Under the pieces are notes generated by a model that did no database searches, was not told the DNA's origin, and saw only the letters and a list, made by a program, of their open reading frames with translations. The translations under genes were made by a program, and so were the position numbers. From positions 62,001-126,000 of the forward strand of contig JASAND010017950.1 in assembly GCA_030248195.1 (NCBI GenBank): a DNA stretch of 64,000 bases, written 5' to 3'. The stretch is from Trissonchulus latispiculum. Its lineage: Eukaryota; Nematoda; Enoplea; Enoplida; Ironidae. Shown piece after piece: positions 43,351 through 55,365 of the stretch. Position 1 is the first letter of the stretch. Every line of letters begins with the position of its first letter.

Positions 43351-43829
43351 ACATCGGCTAAAACTGGACGCATACATTCAATCTTTCGCAAGAAAAACTA
43401 TTATGGGAAAATTTTGCAATAGCCTTTTCAAGGAACATAAGCAAACGCAGAGACTGAATTGACGTTTCTTACGCGTCTCAGCACGAACTGAAACCTGTTT
43501 CAGTTCCAGCGAGCAAGAAAAGCTTCCGGTTTTACGCTGGGACTGAAATGGTTTCAGATTATACTAGTTTCAGTTTCAGTTTCAGTCCTAGAATTGGGAT
43601 AGTTTCAGTTCCAGTTCCAGTTTCAGTTCAGTTTCGAATATAGTTTCAGTTTCAGTTCCAGTTTCAGTCGGACAGCTTAAATCTTTTCAGTTTCAGTTTC
43701 AGTTTCAGTCCACTTTCCCAAATACTTTCAGTTTCAGTTTCAGTTTCAGTGACTGAAACTGAAACATGTAGAGACTGAAACCTAGTTTCAGTTTCAGTGA
43801 CTGAAACATCACTAATCCGCCTACACTAG

Positions 43830-44540
43830 CGTAAATACGGGCGGGGCGGGAGGGGGCGGCCGCCCCCCCCGAAATGGTTTAGCCCCCCTGAAAAATTGGC
43901 CAGAAGAAAAATTTTAAGCCCGCGCGGAGCGCGGGCGTTTAAATTTAACACAAACACAAAGAAATTGTATTAAAATGCCCCAAAAATTAGTAATTTGTAC
44001 TTAATTGAAAATTTTTCGCGCCTTCGGCGCGACTTCATTATTAGCATATACTATATATAATTAAACTTTTACTAGTTTGATTAACTTTATTTTGCTGTGC
44101 CAGCTTTGTAGTTTTATAAACTGCATTATTGCAAACAGGATCGCCTTAAACGGTGAATACTGGATATGTGCTGCTTGGAATACCCTGTTTGGGAGCATCC
44201 AGTCTGAGTTTTCGTACGAGACTATAGAAGTGGAAAATACGTATACAGCAAATTAAATTAAAAAAATTGGTTTGGGAATTGATAATATACAATGCAAAGA
44301 ATTCAATGTTTCAATAACGTTTTAATGGCTAAATTAAAAAATTTTCTCAACTTCTGGGGGGCTCCGCCCCCCAGACCCCCCATTTTGAGTTTTAGCATGC
44401 CGGGCAGTGGTTGGTTGTCAGCGATTTGGGAGTGGGGGTGATTTGTCGGTTTCGTGGGTGCCGTAAGTTGTTTAGGTGTTGTGTTGGGGAGAGGGTAACG
44501 CCCTCCCTTGTGCTCTTTGTACTCCATTGTCGTGCTCCCC
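43830..44540. repeat. C/G-tract block with three triloop hairpins
   Basis: Poly-C/G runs (43845-43870, 44355-44382) and three perfect GC hairpins with 3-nt loops: GCCCGCGC-GGA-GCGCGGGC at 43918-43936, TCGCGCC-TTC-GGCGCGA at 44016-44032, and TGGGGGGC-TCC-GCCCCCCA at 44355-44373. The DNA between is AT-rich. No gene is recognised. Confidence 0.55.
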
Positions 44541-44814
44541 CCATATTTTTTAGTGTTTTGTATGCCTATATTGAAGTCTGAATAAGCGTTTTGTATTTAC
44601 AGTAGTAAAATCTAGCGGTTATCTTATTGACTAATCATAGGGAACGGTCGTCTAGGGCGAATAGGTGCCACTATTTTAGTCTGCTCGCTTATCTTTGACT
44701 CTCCTTGCATCTTCTCTCACTTTGCTAAAACCGGATATCACACACTGAACACCTACTTGCAATCAATTATTGAAGTCCGACACAGTTTATTACAGAGGCT
44801 ACGCATAGTACCTC

Positions 44815-45240
44815 ACACAGTGGTCAATAAGCCCCATAGACTGTAGTGACCAGTGGTCACTTCCGTCGGTTTCGCAGATATGCCCATTGAAACGAGCGTA
44901 GTCGATTTACTATATATGCCCCCGACCAAAACGCCGAAAAACGCAGTTTTAGGCCGTTTGACCAGTGGGCAATAGGCCCCATAGGCTGTAGTGACCAGTG
45001 GTCGGTTTCGGCGATATGCCCATTGAAACGAGCGTAGTCGATTTACTATATATGCCCCCGACCAAAACGCCGAAAAACGCTGTTCAGAGTGAGTTTTCCC
45101 AACTTTGACCCTGGGCGAGGAACCACGGGAGCCATGCTGACCAGTGGTCACTTCGGGCGGTATCGGCAGTATGCTCATCGTTTTCAGCGACCCCGATTTA
45201 TTATATATGGGCACCACCCCAAGGCCGAAAAACGCTATTT
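44815..45240 (+). repeat. Three tandem ~145-bp units
   Basis: Each unit holds GACCAGTGGTC, GATATGCCCATTGAAACGAG, a TTTACTATATATGCCCCCGA-like string and GCCGAAAAACGC. The units start near 44818, 44960 and 45131; the third is diverged. The 134-codon frame on the minus strand (44813-45217) spans the array and repeats with it, so it is not treated as a gene. Confidence 0.8.
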
Positions 45241-45844
45241 TTAGTGACTTTTAGGCCATTTCTAGTAAAAGTGGGACTTAGAAACTTTTCGCCCAAACAG
45301 GCCAAAAAATGCAAAGTTTGGGCCCATCTCCTGAAAGCTAGGGAGCAAAATTAAAAAATCCCCCTCGTTACTTTATGCACCCCTACTGGTAATTTTCAAG
45401 AAAAGATACTAGACCTCTCCAGCTTCTACCCAGTTCTAGAAAAGTGTGACCAAAATTTGCGAAAAATAGCGAAAGTCCGACTTTGGGACCTTGGCACAGA
45501 GCCAAAATTGGCCAGGTGCCAAAATGACCAAAAAAGGTAGCATGGGGGGATCCTGTCTACCAACATATAATAGTAGTATGGTGCCAAAATGCCCACATCG
45601 TTCCAACACTTAACCGTAAAATGCATTTCCAATAAGCGTTATTCACTGAGAAAAAAACAAACGCACGGTAACTATCGCCCAGTGCAAAAATTCGAAGTTT
45701 CGAATTCGAACCAAAAGTATGGTGGTACTTGTAGTACTACTCGAGTTGTTTACGATGGTAACCTTTTTACCACTCCCGGACCTCTAATTAGCTGGCACCA
45801 GGCCAACACGGTCTCCAGGGGGCCGCGCAGACACCTTTACACCC

Positions 45845-45882
45845 ATATTATGTAGGGGCGCGATAGCGCCCCTACATAATAT
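45845..45882. repeat. Perfect 17-bp hairpin with GATA loop
   Basis: ATATTATGTAGGGGCGC (45845-45861), loop GATA, then the exact complement GCGCCCCTACATAATAT (45866-45882). It could be a transcription end, a cruciform or the fused ends of an excised palindromic element. There is no gene directly beside it. Confidence 0.75.
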
Positions 45883-46119
45883 CAAAACATTTTCAATTAA
45901 ATGAATCAAATTGCAAATCAAATCAAATTCAAATGTAAATCGAATTGCAAATCAAAATGCATCATAATAAAATAGAGACAATTATATCTGTAATTTAGGA
46001 ATTATATATAAATGTTTCTAAGGAGATTTATAACAGTCATTTATAACAGATTTATAACAACAGTCATTCAGAATTTCTAAAGTTGGGGTAAATTCAGAAA
46101 ACTGGGTCAAGACCGGGTC

Positions 46120-46480
46120 GAAGTTCTTGACCCGGTGGGGTGACCCGGTCCAAAAAGTGACCCGAACTGACCCGGTGACCCGGCTCCATATCTGCCCTGT
46201 TCCTGTTCCTGAAATTAGACTCCCGTTCCTGATTCTGTTCCTGAACTGAAACTAGACCCCAGTTCCTGTTCCTGAAATTAGACCCTAGTTCCTGTGCCTG
46301 AAATTAGACCCCCGTTCGTGATTCTGTTCCTGAACTGAAACTAGACCCCAGTTCCTGTTCCTGAAATTAGACCTCCGTTCCTGAATCTGTTCCTGAAATT
46401 AGACCACGGTTCCTGTTCCTGTTCCGGTTCCTGGTTAGAGACCTTTGATCCTAATCCTGTTCCTGTTCCCGGGTTTAGAC
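46120..46480. repeat. GACCCGGT and TTCCTG minisatellites
   Basis: First come short GACCCGGT repeats (46120-46190). Then imperfect ~45-bp units follow, built of TTCCTGTTCCTGAAATTAGA and CCTGAACTGAAACTAGACCC. They are non-coding. Confidence 0.75.
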
Positions 46481-47254
46481 ACCACCCTCAAAACTTGGTT
46501 CGCCAGGCGACTTTTGGCGAACCAATAAAAAGTAAATTTTTTAGTAGCGACTCATACATAGTTTCAAACGTGGCTCATAGCTAAATGTTCGTGACCCAGA
46601 CATAGTTTCACTTGCTCTTTATGGATCAAACAGTCCCAGCATTGGATCAAAAACTTGGTTCGCTAAGGAGACACACTTACTGAATTGTTCCCCGTTCCTG
46701 TTCCTGTCGCAGAGAGCGGCGGCTCAAAAAAAGAAGGGGAAAGAAAAAAATAAAAAATTTGTGTGGATGTGTGATGTGTGCCAGTGGTGTGTGGAGTGAA
46801 GTGTGGATGTTGTGGGTGCTGCTCAGTAATGCTCAAACCTATCAACAATCTCAAACAAATCTCAAAAACACATAACTCAACTTCAGGGAAACAACATTAG
46901 GACAATAAGCATTAAAGACATAAAAACAACGAACAAAACCTATCTTTAACACCATGACCATTAATCTCTCCCCTATCGTAACGGTCCTCTTCAGGGCTAA
47001 CTGTATATATTGTACATATACATTTGCTATAAATAATCGCTTAGAAATCCAAAAAATAATAAAAATACAAAAATACAAAAATATTGCATGCGCCGGACTA
47101 GGTGAGATTAGGATAGGTAGGTAGTTACTGTACATAGATTAGGTAGGTAGCAGTCCGATAATGGGCCTACGCCGGGTCCCAAGCACCGGGGGAGAAGGCA
47201 GAGGGACGGATAGTCGGTAGTAGTGTTGTTACTCTGACATTGGAGGTTTTAGGG

Positions 47255-47510
47255 GAATTGCAAATGGTGCTGGGATTACTAGGAGTATAGGACGTACTAG
47301 GGGTACAGGGGGTACCGGGGGTACTGGGGGCACAAGGGGTACTGGGGTACCGGGGTTACATTGGGTACCTGGGATACTGGGGGTACCAGGGGGAACATTG
47401 AGCACTTAGGGGTACAGGGGCTATTAGGGGTACTGGGGTTACTAGGGGTACTAGGGGTTACAGGGGATACTAGGGGTACAGGGTGTACAAGGGTTATTAG
47501 GTGGTGACGT
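47255..47510. repeat. GGGGTACTA minisatellite, about 10-bp period
   Basis: Imperfect repeats of ACTAGGGGTAC/ACAGGGGGTACC run for about 250 bp. They are G-rich on the plus strand and non-coding. Confidence 0.75.
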
Positions 47511-47590
47511 TCTTGTAAGTATTACAGGGAGTATGAGGTAAGTCTCAATCCAATGATTGGGGCTCGAAAAACGGATACTATACTACTCGT

Positions 47591-48074
47591 GACCGATTGA
47601 GCTGAAATTTGGTATGGGTATGGTTTCGACCACGCTGAGTTCAAACATCGCAAAATTTTCCGATTTCGCAAGATTCGATTTTTTTCGATTCTCAAGGGGG
47701 AACCAGTGGCAACCGAAAAATTGTTGTCTCCGATTTTACTGAAAAGTTGCGTACAGGGGTTTTCTGGGTCGCTGAACCCGAATCTGAAGTTGGTTTTTCG
47801 ATTCAGCTTTTTGTTAGCTTGATATAAGCTAACGTTGCAAGCTTAAGTTGTAAGCTTATGCTGAGCTAACGAAAAGCTGAATCTAAAAACGGACTTCAGA
47901 TTCGTAATCTACGTCCTCGAAAACCCCTATATGCAACTTTTCAGCAAACTCAGAAGCAAAACGTTTTCAGTTTTCCTCGAAAAAATCTAATCACACGAAA
48001 TCGAAAAATTTTGTGATATTTGAACTCAGCGTAGTCGAAAACAAACCCATACAAAATTTTAGTTCATTTGGTCA
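47591..48074. mobile_element. ~480-bp foldback element, copy 1 of a family
   Basis: The left arm (GACCGATTGAGCTGAAATTT, TTTTCTGGGTCGCTGAACC) mirrors the right arm (GTCCTCGAAAACCCCTATAT, AAAATTTTAGTTCATTTGGTC). The centre is AGCTAACG/CGTTAGCT-type short palindromes. Similar layout and words recur at 54256-54727 and 63150-63440. It is non-coding. Confidence 0.7.
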
Positions 48075-48528
48075 AGTTTCAAGAAATTCTAGTGGTGGCA
48101 GGATAATCTGGAAAAGACCCCAAAATTCCACATCTTCGTTGCTGTGGCCATGCAGGGATGCTGCAGAGAGCTCTCAGTAAGGCATACAAGTTCCAAATGT
48201 ACAGGAGTACAAATGTGGACAATAGTTGACCAACCGACCTGTGAAGTCGGAGCTGTCAAAATCAGGCAATATTTTATTTTTCGAAAAATGGTAAGGGTTT
48301 GACCTCGGAGGAAAACAATTTTCGCTGTTATCTAATTTCTCTTAAACAGTAAGGAATCGAAGAATACGTTGAAGATTCAATTGTATCTCTTGATAAGAGC
48401 ATTCGAATGGCTATAAGTTTGTCAGTGTAGGGTGACCATAAAGTTATGACGGATTAAAGCTAAATTACAAATAGTTAAAGCTAATTTTTGGCTATCCCCC
48501 CACCAAACGGTATGCGCTGTCGATTTGG
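48075..48528. other. Unassigned DNA
   Basis: No gene or repeat is recognised here. Confidence 0.4.
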
Positions 48529-48624
48529 TCGACCCCCCCCCTCCTCCCAAACGGGGGAACATTCGCGTATTGTGGGCGGAGCACCGTTACGCAATGCAGT
48601 GAAGAGAAGCCCTCTAGTGGCTTA
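48529..48624 (+). repeat. Dispersed 90-bp repeat, copy 2
   Basis: It matches 7463-7552: GGTCGACCCCCCC, AAACGGGGGAAC, CGGAGCACCGTTACG and GAAGAGAAGCCCTCTAGTGG. It is followed by TACTCTTCTTCTTAATAATA and TGCACTCTTG, resembling CAAGAG-family termini. Confidence 0.65.
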
Positions 48625-51600
48625 CTCTTCTTCTTAATAATAGTGCAATTATGCACTCTTGTTAACACGGATTCAGGAAGCATTCAATTTGTTTGAGTAA
48701 ATGTACTCTTGGTGGAAGTTGGATAATAAGTAAATTATGAATTGACTAAGACTTGGAAAAATACAATACATACCCAAATTCTTGCTAGAAGAAAGATGGG
48801 ATGAACATCCAGTTTTCGTCGTAAGAAAGTATCCACGGCAAGGAAAATAACTCGGAAAAATGCAGGGCAAATAAGCCACAAAGATAATTAATAAATTAAT
48901 TAATCACAAGCAATTAGCACTGTTGATAGAGCACCTCCAAAGTTAAGCTAGCAGGCTGTGTGTGCTTCACCTCTGTTGTAATTCTCAGCACAACAACCTA
49001 CTACCTCAACGATTTAGGCGAGACGTTGAATCTGTAGATCGCTTATTTACAGAAGTTGGTCCTGGAGAAAGATCTACCTGAAATACAGAAAAAACATTAA
49101 AATGGTGTTTGAGACATCTGACTACAATGTAATATTATAGTATATAAGAACTGCAGAGACTACAAGAAGGGGTATTCTTTGTTAGGATCAAGGTTTTAAA
49201 TTTTAAAAAGACTAATTTAATTTTAGATTTAATATAAATTTAATTTAAAAATAAGGACGGGTCTAATAAATTCTAGGGAAGTGTTAACAGTGTTGATTTG
49301 CAGTTGTAATTTTCCAGACATTTCCGCACGAACTGACGACGATTTTGGACAAAAGCTTAACACCTAATACAAAGGGAAAGGCTGCTACAAAGCCCAAAAA
49401 GTTTGTACAAAACTTAAGGAAAAACGTTTCCAGACGGGGTGTGTAGTAGTGTCTATGCTAAGTTTGCAGAGTGTTAAGGATACATAATCGTAATGGCATG
49501 ATCTCAGACAAAAGTGTCATCCGATTTTGATCAATTCGTATACACGACAGAAGCTGTAGGAGTAGTTGAACGGATCTCGAAACATCTAAACCTAAACCTA
49601 AAATGTAAAAATCTAAATAAGTATTGTGTAGATTCTTAAGAAGATTTTTAAGGTTCTGTCTGACCCTGGGGTTCAATATCCAAGGTTCCCAATACAACCA
49701 CATAAGAAACACTGTGTAAAATGTGCGACATCATAAAAAGCTGATTTGAAGCGTAATATGATAAATGTTGTTATGCTACGCAAAAAACAAAGAAGCTAAG
49801 TTTCAATGAAAAAATCATACTAAAACATGTAAAAATCCAGAAACTGCAGAAATCTCAGCAAATATATACATGTTTGCAATCATTGCCATCGCCAATGCCA
49901 AATATTTCCAGTAAAAAATATATACGTACTAATTTCCAAAAAAGACATAAAAAAGTTCGGTTTCAGAGATAGGTCTTCAAAGCCCGTTTTAAGCATTGTG
50001 GTAACAGCAATGCTTCCATGTATGACATCTAATCAAACAATGCAGGGAACGTTAGCTTTCAGAATCGATGCAAATTAAACGGCGCTGTGATACTTCTGTG
50101 CATTTGATGTCTGATAAAAGCTTAGAACTGGATGCTACGTAAGCTACCGTAATCTGCCGAAATTGATTATGTAATACTTGACCAATCAAACGAAGGCTCA
50201 GCATATCGCATTTTATTGGTTTAAATTCAATGCTGCTGAACCAGTTTAGAAGTCGAACCGGCCAAATAGTGACATACGAATTACTTAATCAGAAAGTAGA
50301 GTATCTTCAGCAAACCTAAAACAGGACAAATATGTACATATTAATACAATTATATCGACAATATGGTTTTATGGTTACATACTTAAACACTTATTTTTTC
50401 AATTCCGATCGTTCTCGAGATTTACTAGCTCTGATTCAATTTCACTTTCATTCGTTCATAAAATGCCCAAACAAAAACAAAGGTTTAGATGACGAAAAAT
50501 TTTTAATTAATTTTATAACAACTCAAATATATAACAGATCAGACAGACTGACAATTGTAATCTGGTGTCTTGAGTAGACAAAAATGTTTTTTGCTGATTT
50601 TATTTTTCTGGACGGCCTGCTATTACCTCAAACACTGGTGGATGTTTCAGAAACTTTCTGTGCGATGCCCTACCCAGTGTAATTGTTATAATATTTCATA
50701 AGATTGTTAACATATTGTTAATGTTTCATAAGATCGGTCCCAAGGTGACCCAAGGTTCCAAGCGACCTTGGTCGCTTAGCAGACACCTAAAAGTGCACCA
50801 CTTCAAAACCAAATCTACTATATATTAGCTGTGATTTCTCAATCTTTTAGTGTTTTGAGACTTTTATATAGGTAATGATTAGACTACCTTACTCCAGTGA
50901 AGTGATCACTGGTTTCAAATATGGTCACGTATTTTACCACTATTTTAGCCCTATGAGAAGAACTGAAAACGAAAAATTAACACACATATCCTTCAGAGTG
51001 GTGAAAGGGTCCGGAACCCTAACGAAGATAAGGGGGAAGGGAAAGTTTTTTACGAGAGCAGAGTTAAGGCTTGAGAAAACGCCTGAAAGATTCTAAATGA
51101 GGATGAGTCATGCTTAAACGCTACTGACGCCCGGTCGTCTGAAAAAACTAATTAATAAAAAGTCAAGAAAATTAAGTTATGCCAATTTAAGAAAAAGTCC
51201 TCTACGTAGGTACATGTTAGAATCGAATCGTACCTAGGACGTGTCTATCCAATGTGGGGTCTAAAATTAAATTCGTTTCCTCCAAAAATATTTATAGACA
51301 TTTTCCTGGACAGAAAAGTCCCAGCTGGAATTTAGGAACCAAAATCAAGAAAAAGCTCATATATGGGATATAAGCCTATATAAGTCCTATATGGCACAGA
51401 AAAATCCCAGATATATAGCGCAGACGTGCGTTTCCAACATGGAAGAAAGCAAATCTACGGAGCTGAAGTTAAGGAATAGCGCAGGATCCCAAGCAGAGTA
51501 TATAACTATATAACAAATATAGAGCCTAGGCTGGATCGGGTCCGCCCCCGGTTTCATTTCATTGTTATATACGTATATTGAATGACTAAAAAAGTATATC

Positions 51601-52680
51601 TAGAACAACTGATTGCATGGGGTTGAGCTAGCTAAAATACAAGAAAAAAACCGAAGGAGGAAAAATTACTGAGACTAGCTTCACATCAGGCAAACCCTAC
51701 ATTGCGCATACGTACGTACATGTGTGTGTCTTAGGCTATGGTTAAAAGATTAATCAAAAGGGGGGTAGTTTTTTAAATATTGATTTTCCGAGACTGTCTC
51801 TGGAAGTCCCTCCAGCTCCTTTTCTGAAGGACTCATGGTAGAGAGAGAAAGAAACGGAGAGAGAGAGTGAGGTATACATGTCAAAAGGATATGTTTAAGA
51901 GAATGTGCAATAGAGGAATAAGATCTGGAATATTTTATTGTATATATGAACGTATTACATTCATAAAGTTCACATCAAAACCAAGTAGGAAAAAACACAG
52001 AAAACAGTGTGTAGAATGCAACAGTGTGGAGTTTTCAGAAAAGTTTGAACTTAGTACATATATATACACAACTGAGGAAATATAAGACACTACTGTTGAT
52101 ATTTGTGCAAAAATTAGAAAAGTCTGCCACTTTTTACAACCATTCAACCGTTTAGCAGCGTACAGTGAAAGAAATCTAGAAAGAGAAATAGAGTGAGATG
52201 TTTCTGTACCGCTGTACACTAACCTGTATATATGTGTGAAAAACGCTACATTCTCCCCAGAAAAAAGTCCTAGGAGTTTCCTAGAACTGAAATGCCCCAG
52301 GCGATGCCGTAAGGCGGACAGACCGGGATTAACCCAAATCGAGCCAAAAAGCACAGATAATCAAGGCAGTCAAGGTGGCGCCCGCCCACCCCAGCCCAAC
52401 CAGTAGGTAAATAAACCATAAACCTGAAAACCTATACACTCTCTGAATATTAAAACAATAGGATGCGCATAACATTAATTCAGTTCAAGTCAAATGTACA
52501 CGATGCGGTGAAAGCAGCCTGATCACTCCTACCCAGGCAGCAGCCTAGCCTACGCCTCGGGTAATTGCCATATGCAACTATTCAGCACCAGACCCAGAAC
52601 AAAATTGGTCTGACGGGCGTTTTAGCGGAAAGTGTGGCACTAAGGAAAAATTCCAATGCGTACTAGCAAAAAAGAACTGG
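48625..52680. other. Long AT-rich stretch without recognised genes
   Basis: Nothing is supported except a GA run near 51838-51875. The open frames at 50332-50577 (81 codons), 50875-51096 (73 codons), 51867-52085 (72 codons) and 51935-52354 on the minus strand show no domain or splice context that I recognise. Confidence 0.45.
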
Positions 52681-52689
52681 GTGGGGTCC

Positions 52690-52985
52690 AAAAGCAGTAC
52701 CAGGACCACTTTTCAGGATCAGGACCAAGACCAAGGGTTTTTGCATTGGTTCTGGTTTCAGACCACTGATTCCTGTCATGAACGTGATCCTGAAAGTGGT
52801 CTTGGCAAAATACCCTTGGTCTGGGGGGTGGTCCTGACTAAGAGTAGTCCTGAGGGGGTCCAAAAAGTAGTGCTGGTTTGAGACCCTTGATTCTGGTCCT
52901 GAAAGTGGTCCTTCCTAAGGGTGGTCCAGGCATTAGACCCATGGTCATGGTCCTGAAGAGTGGTCCTGGCCCTGCTTTTAGACAC
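52690..52985. repeat. GGTCCTGAAAGTGGTCCTG minisatellite
   Basis: Imperfect repeats of GGTCCTG/CAGGACC in both orientations (ACCAGGACCACTTTTCAGGA and CTGAAAGTGGTCCTTCC). They are similar in style to the TTCCTG array at 46190-46480. The overlapping open frames on both strands follow from the repeat. Confidence 0.6.
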
Positions 52986-54255
52986 CATCCACAAACCGTA
53001 TTATACACATTTTTCAAGAGAAGGGCTGAAATCGGTTCCTCAGAATCTGAGCATTTCACTACCGTTAGAAAACCTTGGTCGACGACTGCTGACCGAGAAT
53101 ACAGAAAATCGAGGAATTGGGTAGAGTGAAGAAAGGAAAAAGAAGCTAAATTTCAGAAAAAACGTAATCGAAAAAGTAGTAGCTTAACCGAAAAAATCTG
53201 AAAGTGCAAAAAGAGGTACTAAAATGCTGATGAAAGATAGACACAGATAGAAAGGTCTATAATAACTACAAGAAAGACTTATTAATTGAGCCGGCGTCGT
53301 TCATCTAGCACCCTAGAAAGCCTTGCGCGCCTGCCTGAATGATTTGGTTTGGTTTGGTGTCTCATTGATTAGAGAAAGTAAAACGGAAGGAAGGAAGGAC
53401 AAGTCAGGGGGAGTGGAATCAGGAAAAGATAGCGGAGCGGAGCGGAGGGGAGGGGACACAGAATTTTCTGGGGGAGGAAAAAATGGCAATAGAGGGGGGA
53501 AGGTGACTTACCTTCTGGCAAATCCAGGGGGATCCAGAAATACGTCACTCTAAGCAAATCTTAAATGTGGAAAAAATTTCTCAAATTACCACCCCTCCCC
53601 CCACTTCTGGAGCTCTAAGCTGAGACTCTTTTCCTAACTCCTCCCTCGCACTCTAGTCCCCCCCCCCCCTCTCCCCTCCTAGCTCGGCTCTAGACTACTC
53701 CTGTTTCTTATAGACTGTGTGCTTGATAACTGTCTGGACTTTTAAGAGCAGTCAGTCAGCAAGCAGCAGCCCAATAGAAGTGGGGAGTAAAAAAGGCATT
53801 AAGCCCTGAAAACAGATAGCTTTCTCTTTTCTAGTCCACTTCAATGCTTTCACATACACACCATCATATAGGCACATTTTTCTTCTGTATGGATATATGT
53901 ATATATATTTTTAATGTATTACTCATATACGTAGATATGTTTGTTATATGCATATATATACATATATATATACACCTTAGAATTTTCTCTCTGTTAAGCT
54001 AAGAGTAAGGTCTTGCCTCCCTAAAAGAATCCATATCTGCGTACCTTGACTGTTGCGTCCCAGAGTAAATATTAATCAAAAAGTGAAAGGAGTATAAGTA
54101 GGACGCCACTAATATGGCTTATTTAAAGCTTTGCCTTTCAGTTTCCCCTAAGCTTAAGTTTGTTTCTTGGGTACTGCGCCCAACCACAACGATACCGATC
54201 GAAGGGTCAGGCACGAAACCACCAAAGGTAGGGGGTCTTTCCCATTACCCCCTCT
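52986..54255. other. Unassigned DNA with GA/CT-rich and AT simple repeats
   Basis: GGAAGGAAGG and GGAGCGGAGCGGAGG runs lie at 53385-53460, a C run near 53660, and TATATA repeats near 53890-53975. No gene is recognised. Confidence 0.45.
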
Positions 54256-54727
54256 CCCCACAGCTCCGAAGAAACACCGAAGAAGCACAGTTTGACGGAT
54301 TGAGTTGAAATTTGGTAGGGGTAGGTTTTCGGACCTGCTGATTTCAAAAATGCAAAACTTTTAAAATTTTAAAATCTTCGTTGGTGAGGGGGGATCGTAA
54401 AATTTTTGACCATGAGTTTGCTGAAAACTTGCATGCAGAGGTTTTCTGGGGCGCTGAGCTCAGGAGAAGCTTACATTAAGCTAACAACTTTAGCTTATAT
54501 TAAGTTAACGAAAAGCTGAATCGAAAATGGATTTCAGACCCGTTCGTAGCGCCCCAGAAAACCTGTGTATGCAAGTTTTCCGTAAAATCAGGGACAAAAA
54601 ATTTGTGAACTCCTTGGTCCTAAAATTTTAAAATGTTTGCATTTCAGAAATCAGCAGGTCCGAAAAACTAACCGTACAAAATTTCAACTCAATCCGTCAA
54701 ATTGTGCTTCTTCAGTGCTGTGGGGGG
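54256..54727. mobile_element. ~470-bp foldback element, copy 2 of the family
   Basis: The ends CCCCACAGCTCCGAAGAA and complement (CTTCTTCAGTGCTGTGGGG) extend inward through AGAAGCACAGTTTGACGGAT, GGTTTTCTGGGGCGCTGA and their mirror images. The centre has AGCTTACATTAAGCTAAC-type short palindromes. It is non-coding and related to 47591-48074. Confidence 0.75.
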
Positions 54728-54834
54728 GAAATAATGGAAAAGGCCTAAAGTAGATACGTATCAATTCAACATTATCCATCCATCCCTAAGTGCAAACTCT
54801 TGTCGTGGAGTTTGTACTTAAACTTAATCCCCCC

Positions 54835-55365
54835 AAACAAAGTGGTTGGTTAGTGGTTATTCGGAGATTCAAATGCATTCATATTTTAGTAGGGTGCTTC
54901 CTGAGGTTCAGTGATTTCACAAATTTAAGTTCCTTTAATTTTAAAAATTTTGAATTTTTTGAAAATTTTCCGGTAGAATCGCTGATTCCAAGCATTTTTT
55001 CTTTTTGCGCCAACATCTGAAAATGCTTCCTGTGATATCTAAAGCGTCTCTAACTGTAAACATCAAAGGAAGTTGCCAACCATTATAGAAACAGGACTAC
55101 TATTATATACAGGCGGCGTTTTCTTTATCTTTACAGTTAGCGCCGCTGTAGAGATCGCAGGTTTTCAGATGTTGGTGCAAGAAGAAAGAATGATCAGCAT
55201 CATCGATTTTACTGAAAACTTTTTTAATACTTAAAAAATCTTAGAATTTTAAAAACTTAAATTTTTTAATTTGTGAAATCACTGAGTCTCAGGTAGCACC
55301 CTTCCAATATATGAACACATTTGGATCACCCAATACATAAGTCCCAACCCAACCACTTTGTTTTG
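54835..55365. mobile_element. 530-bp inverted-repeat element
   Basis: The left arm AAACAAAGTGGTTGGTTAG, ATGCATTCATATTTTAGTAG, GGTGCTTCCTGAGGTTCAGT is mirrored by the right arm ending CCAACCACTTTGTTTT. CAGTGATTTCACAAATT occurs in both arms. The centre holds CTTTACAGTTAGCGCCGC. It is a non-coding foldback element, distinct from the 470-bp family next to it. Confidence 0.75.

Larger units (their letters stand above)
40679..43355 (+). mobile_element. Autonomous MULE transposon, apparently intact
   Basis: The 8-bp duplication GGCTAAAA lies at 40671-40678 and 43356-43363. The termini (GGTGTTTTCCCACTACACAA and, in complement, GATGTGGTGCCGTTACACAA) match at 17 of 23 positions. Each end carries ten ~21-bp repeats, TTACACAAAC at the left and GTTTGTGTAA at the right, so they are oppositely oriented. 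A two-exon transposase gene lies between. It is nested in the hAT-like element and so is younger than it. Confidence 0.88.
39980..43814. mobile_element. hAT-like non-autonomous element, host to a nested MULE
   Basis: The 8-bp duplication ATCCGCCT lies at 39972-39979 and 43815-43822. The termini are TAGTGTTGTTTCAGT and, on the other side, the complement of TAGTGATGTTTCAGT. An 8-bp target and TAGTG ends fit the hAT superfamily. Both ends carry long GTTTCA hexamer runs (about 40000-40200 and 43490-43810). Removing the MULE leaves about 1.15 kb. No hAT transposase is recognisable; a 64-codon open stretch at 40470-40664 is the only coding-like part. Confidence 0.75.

Noticed and set aside
46651..46800. 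Possible coding similarity in the TTCCTG-flanked region
   Set aside because: Only short biased frames (SVSP, PHTTG-type) caused by TG/AC-rich simple sequence.
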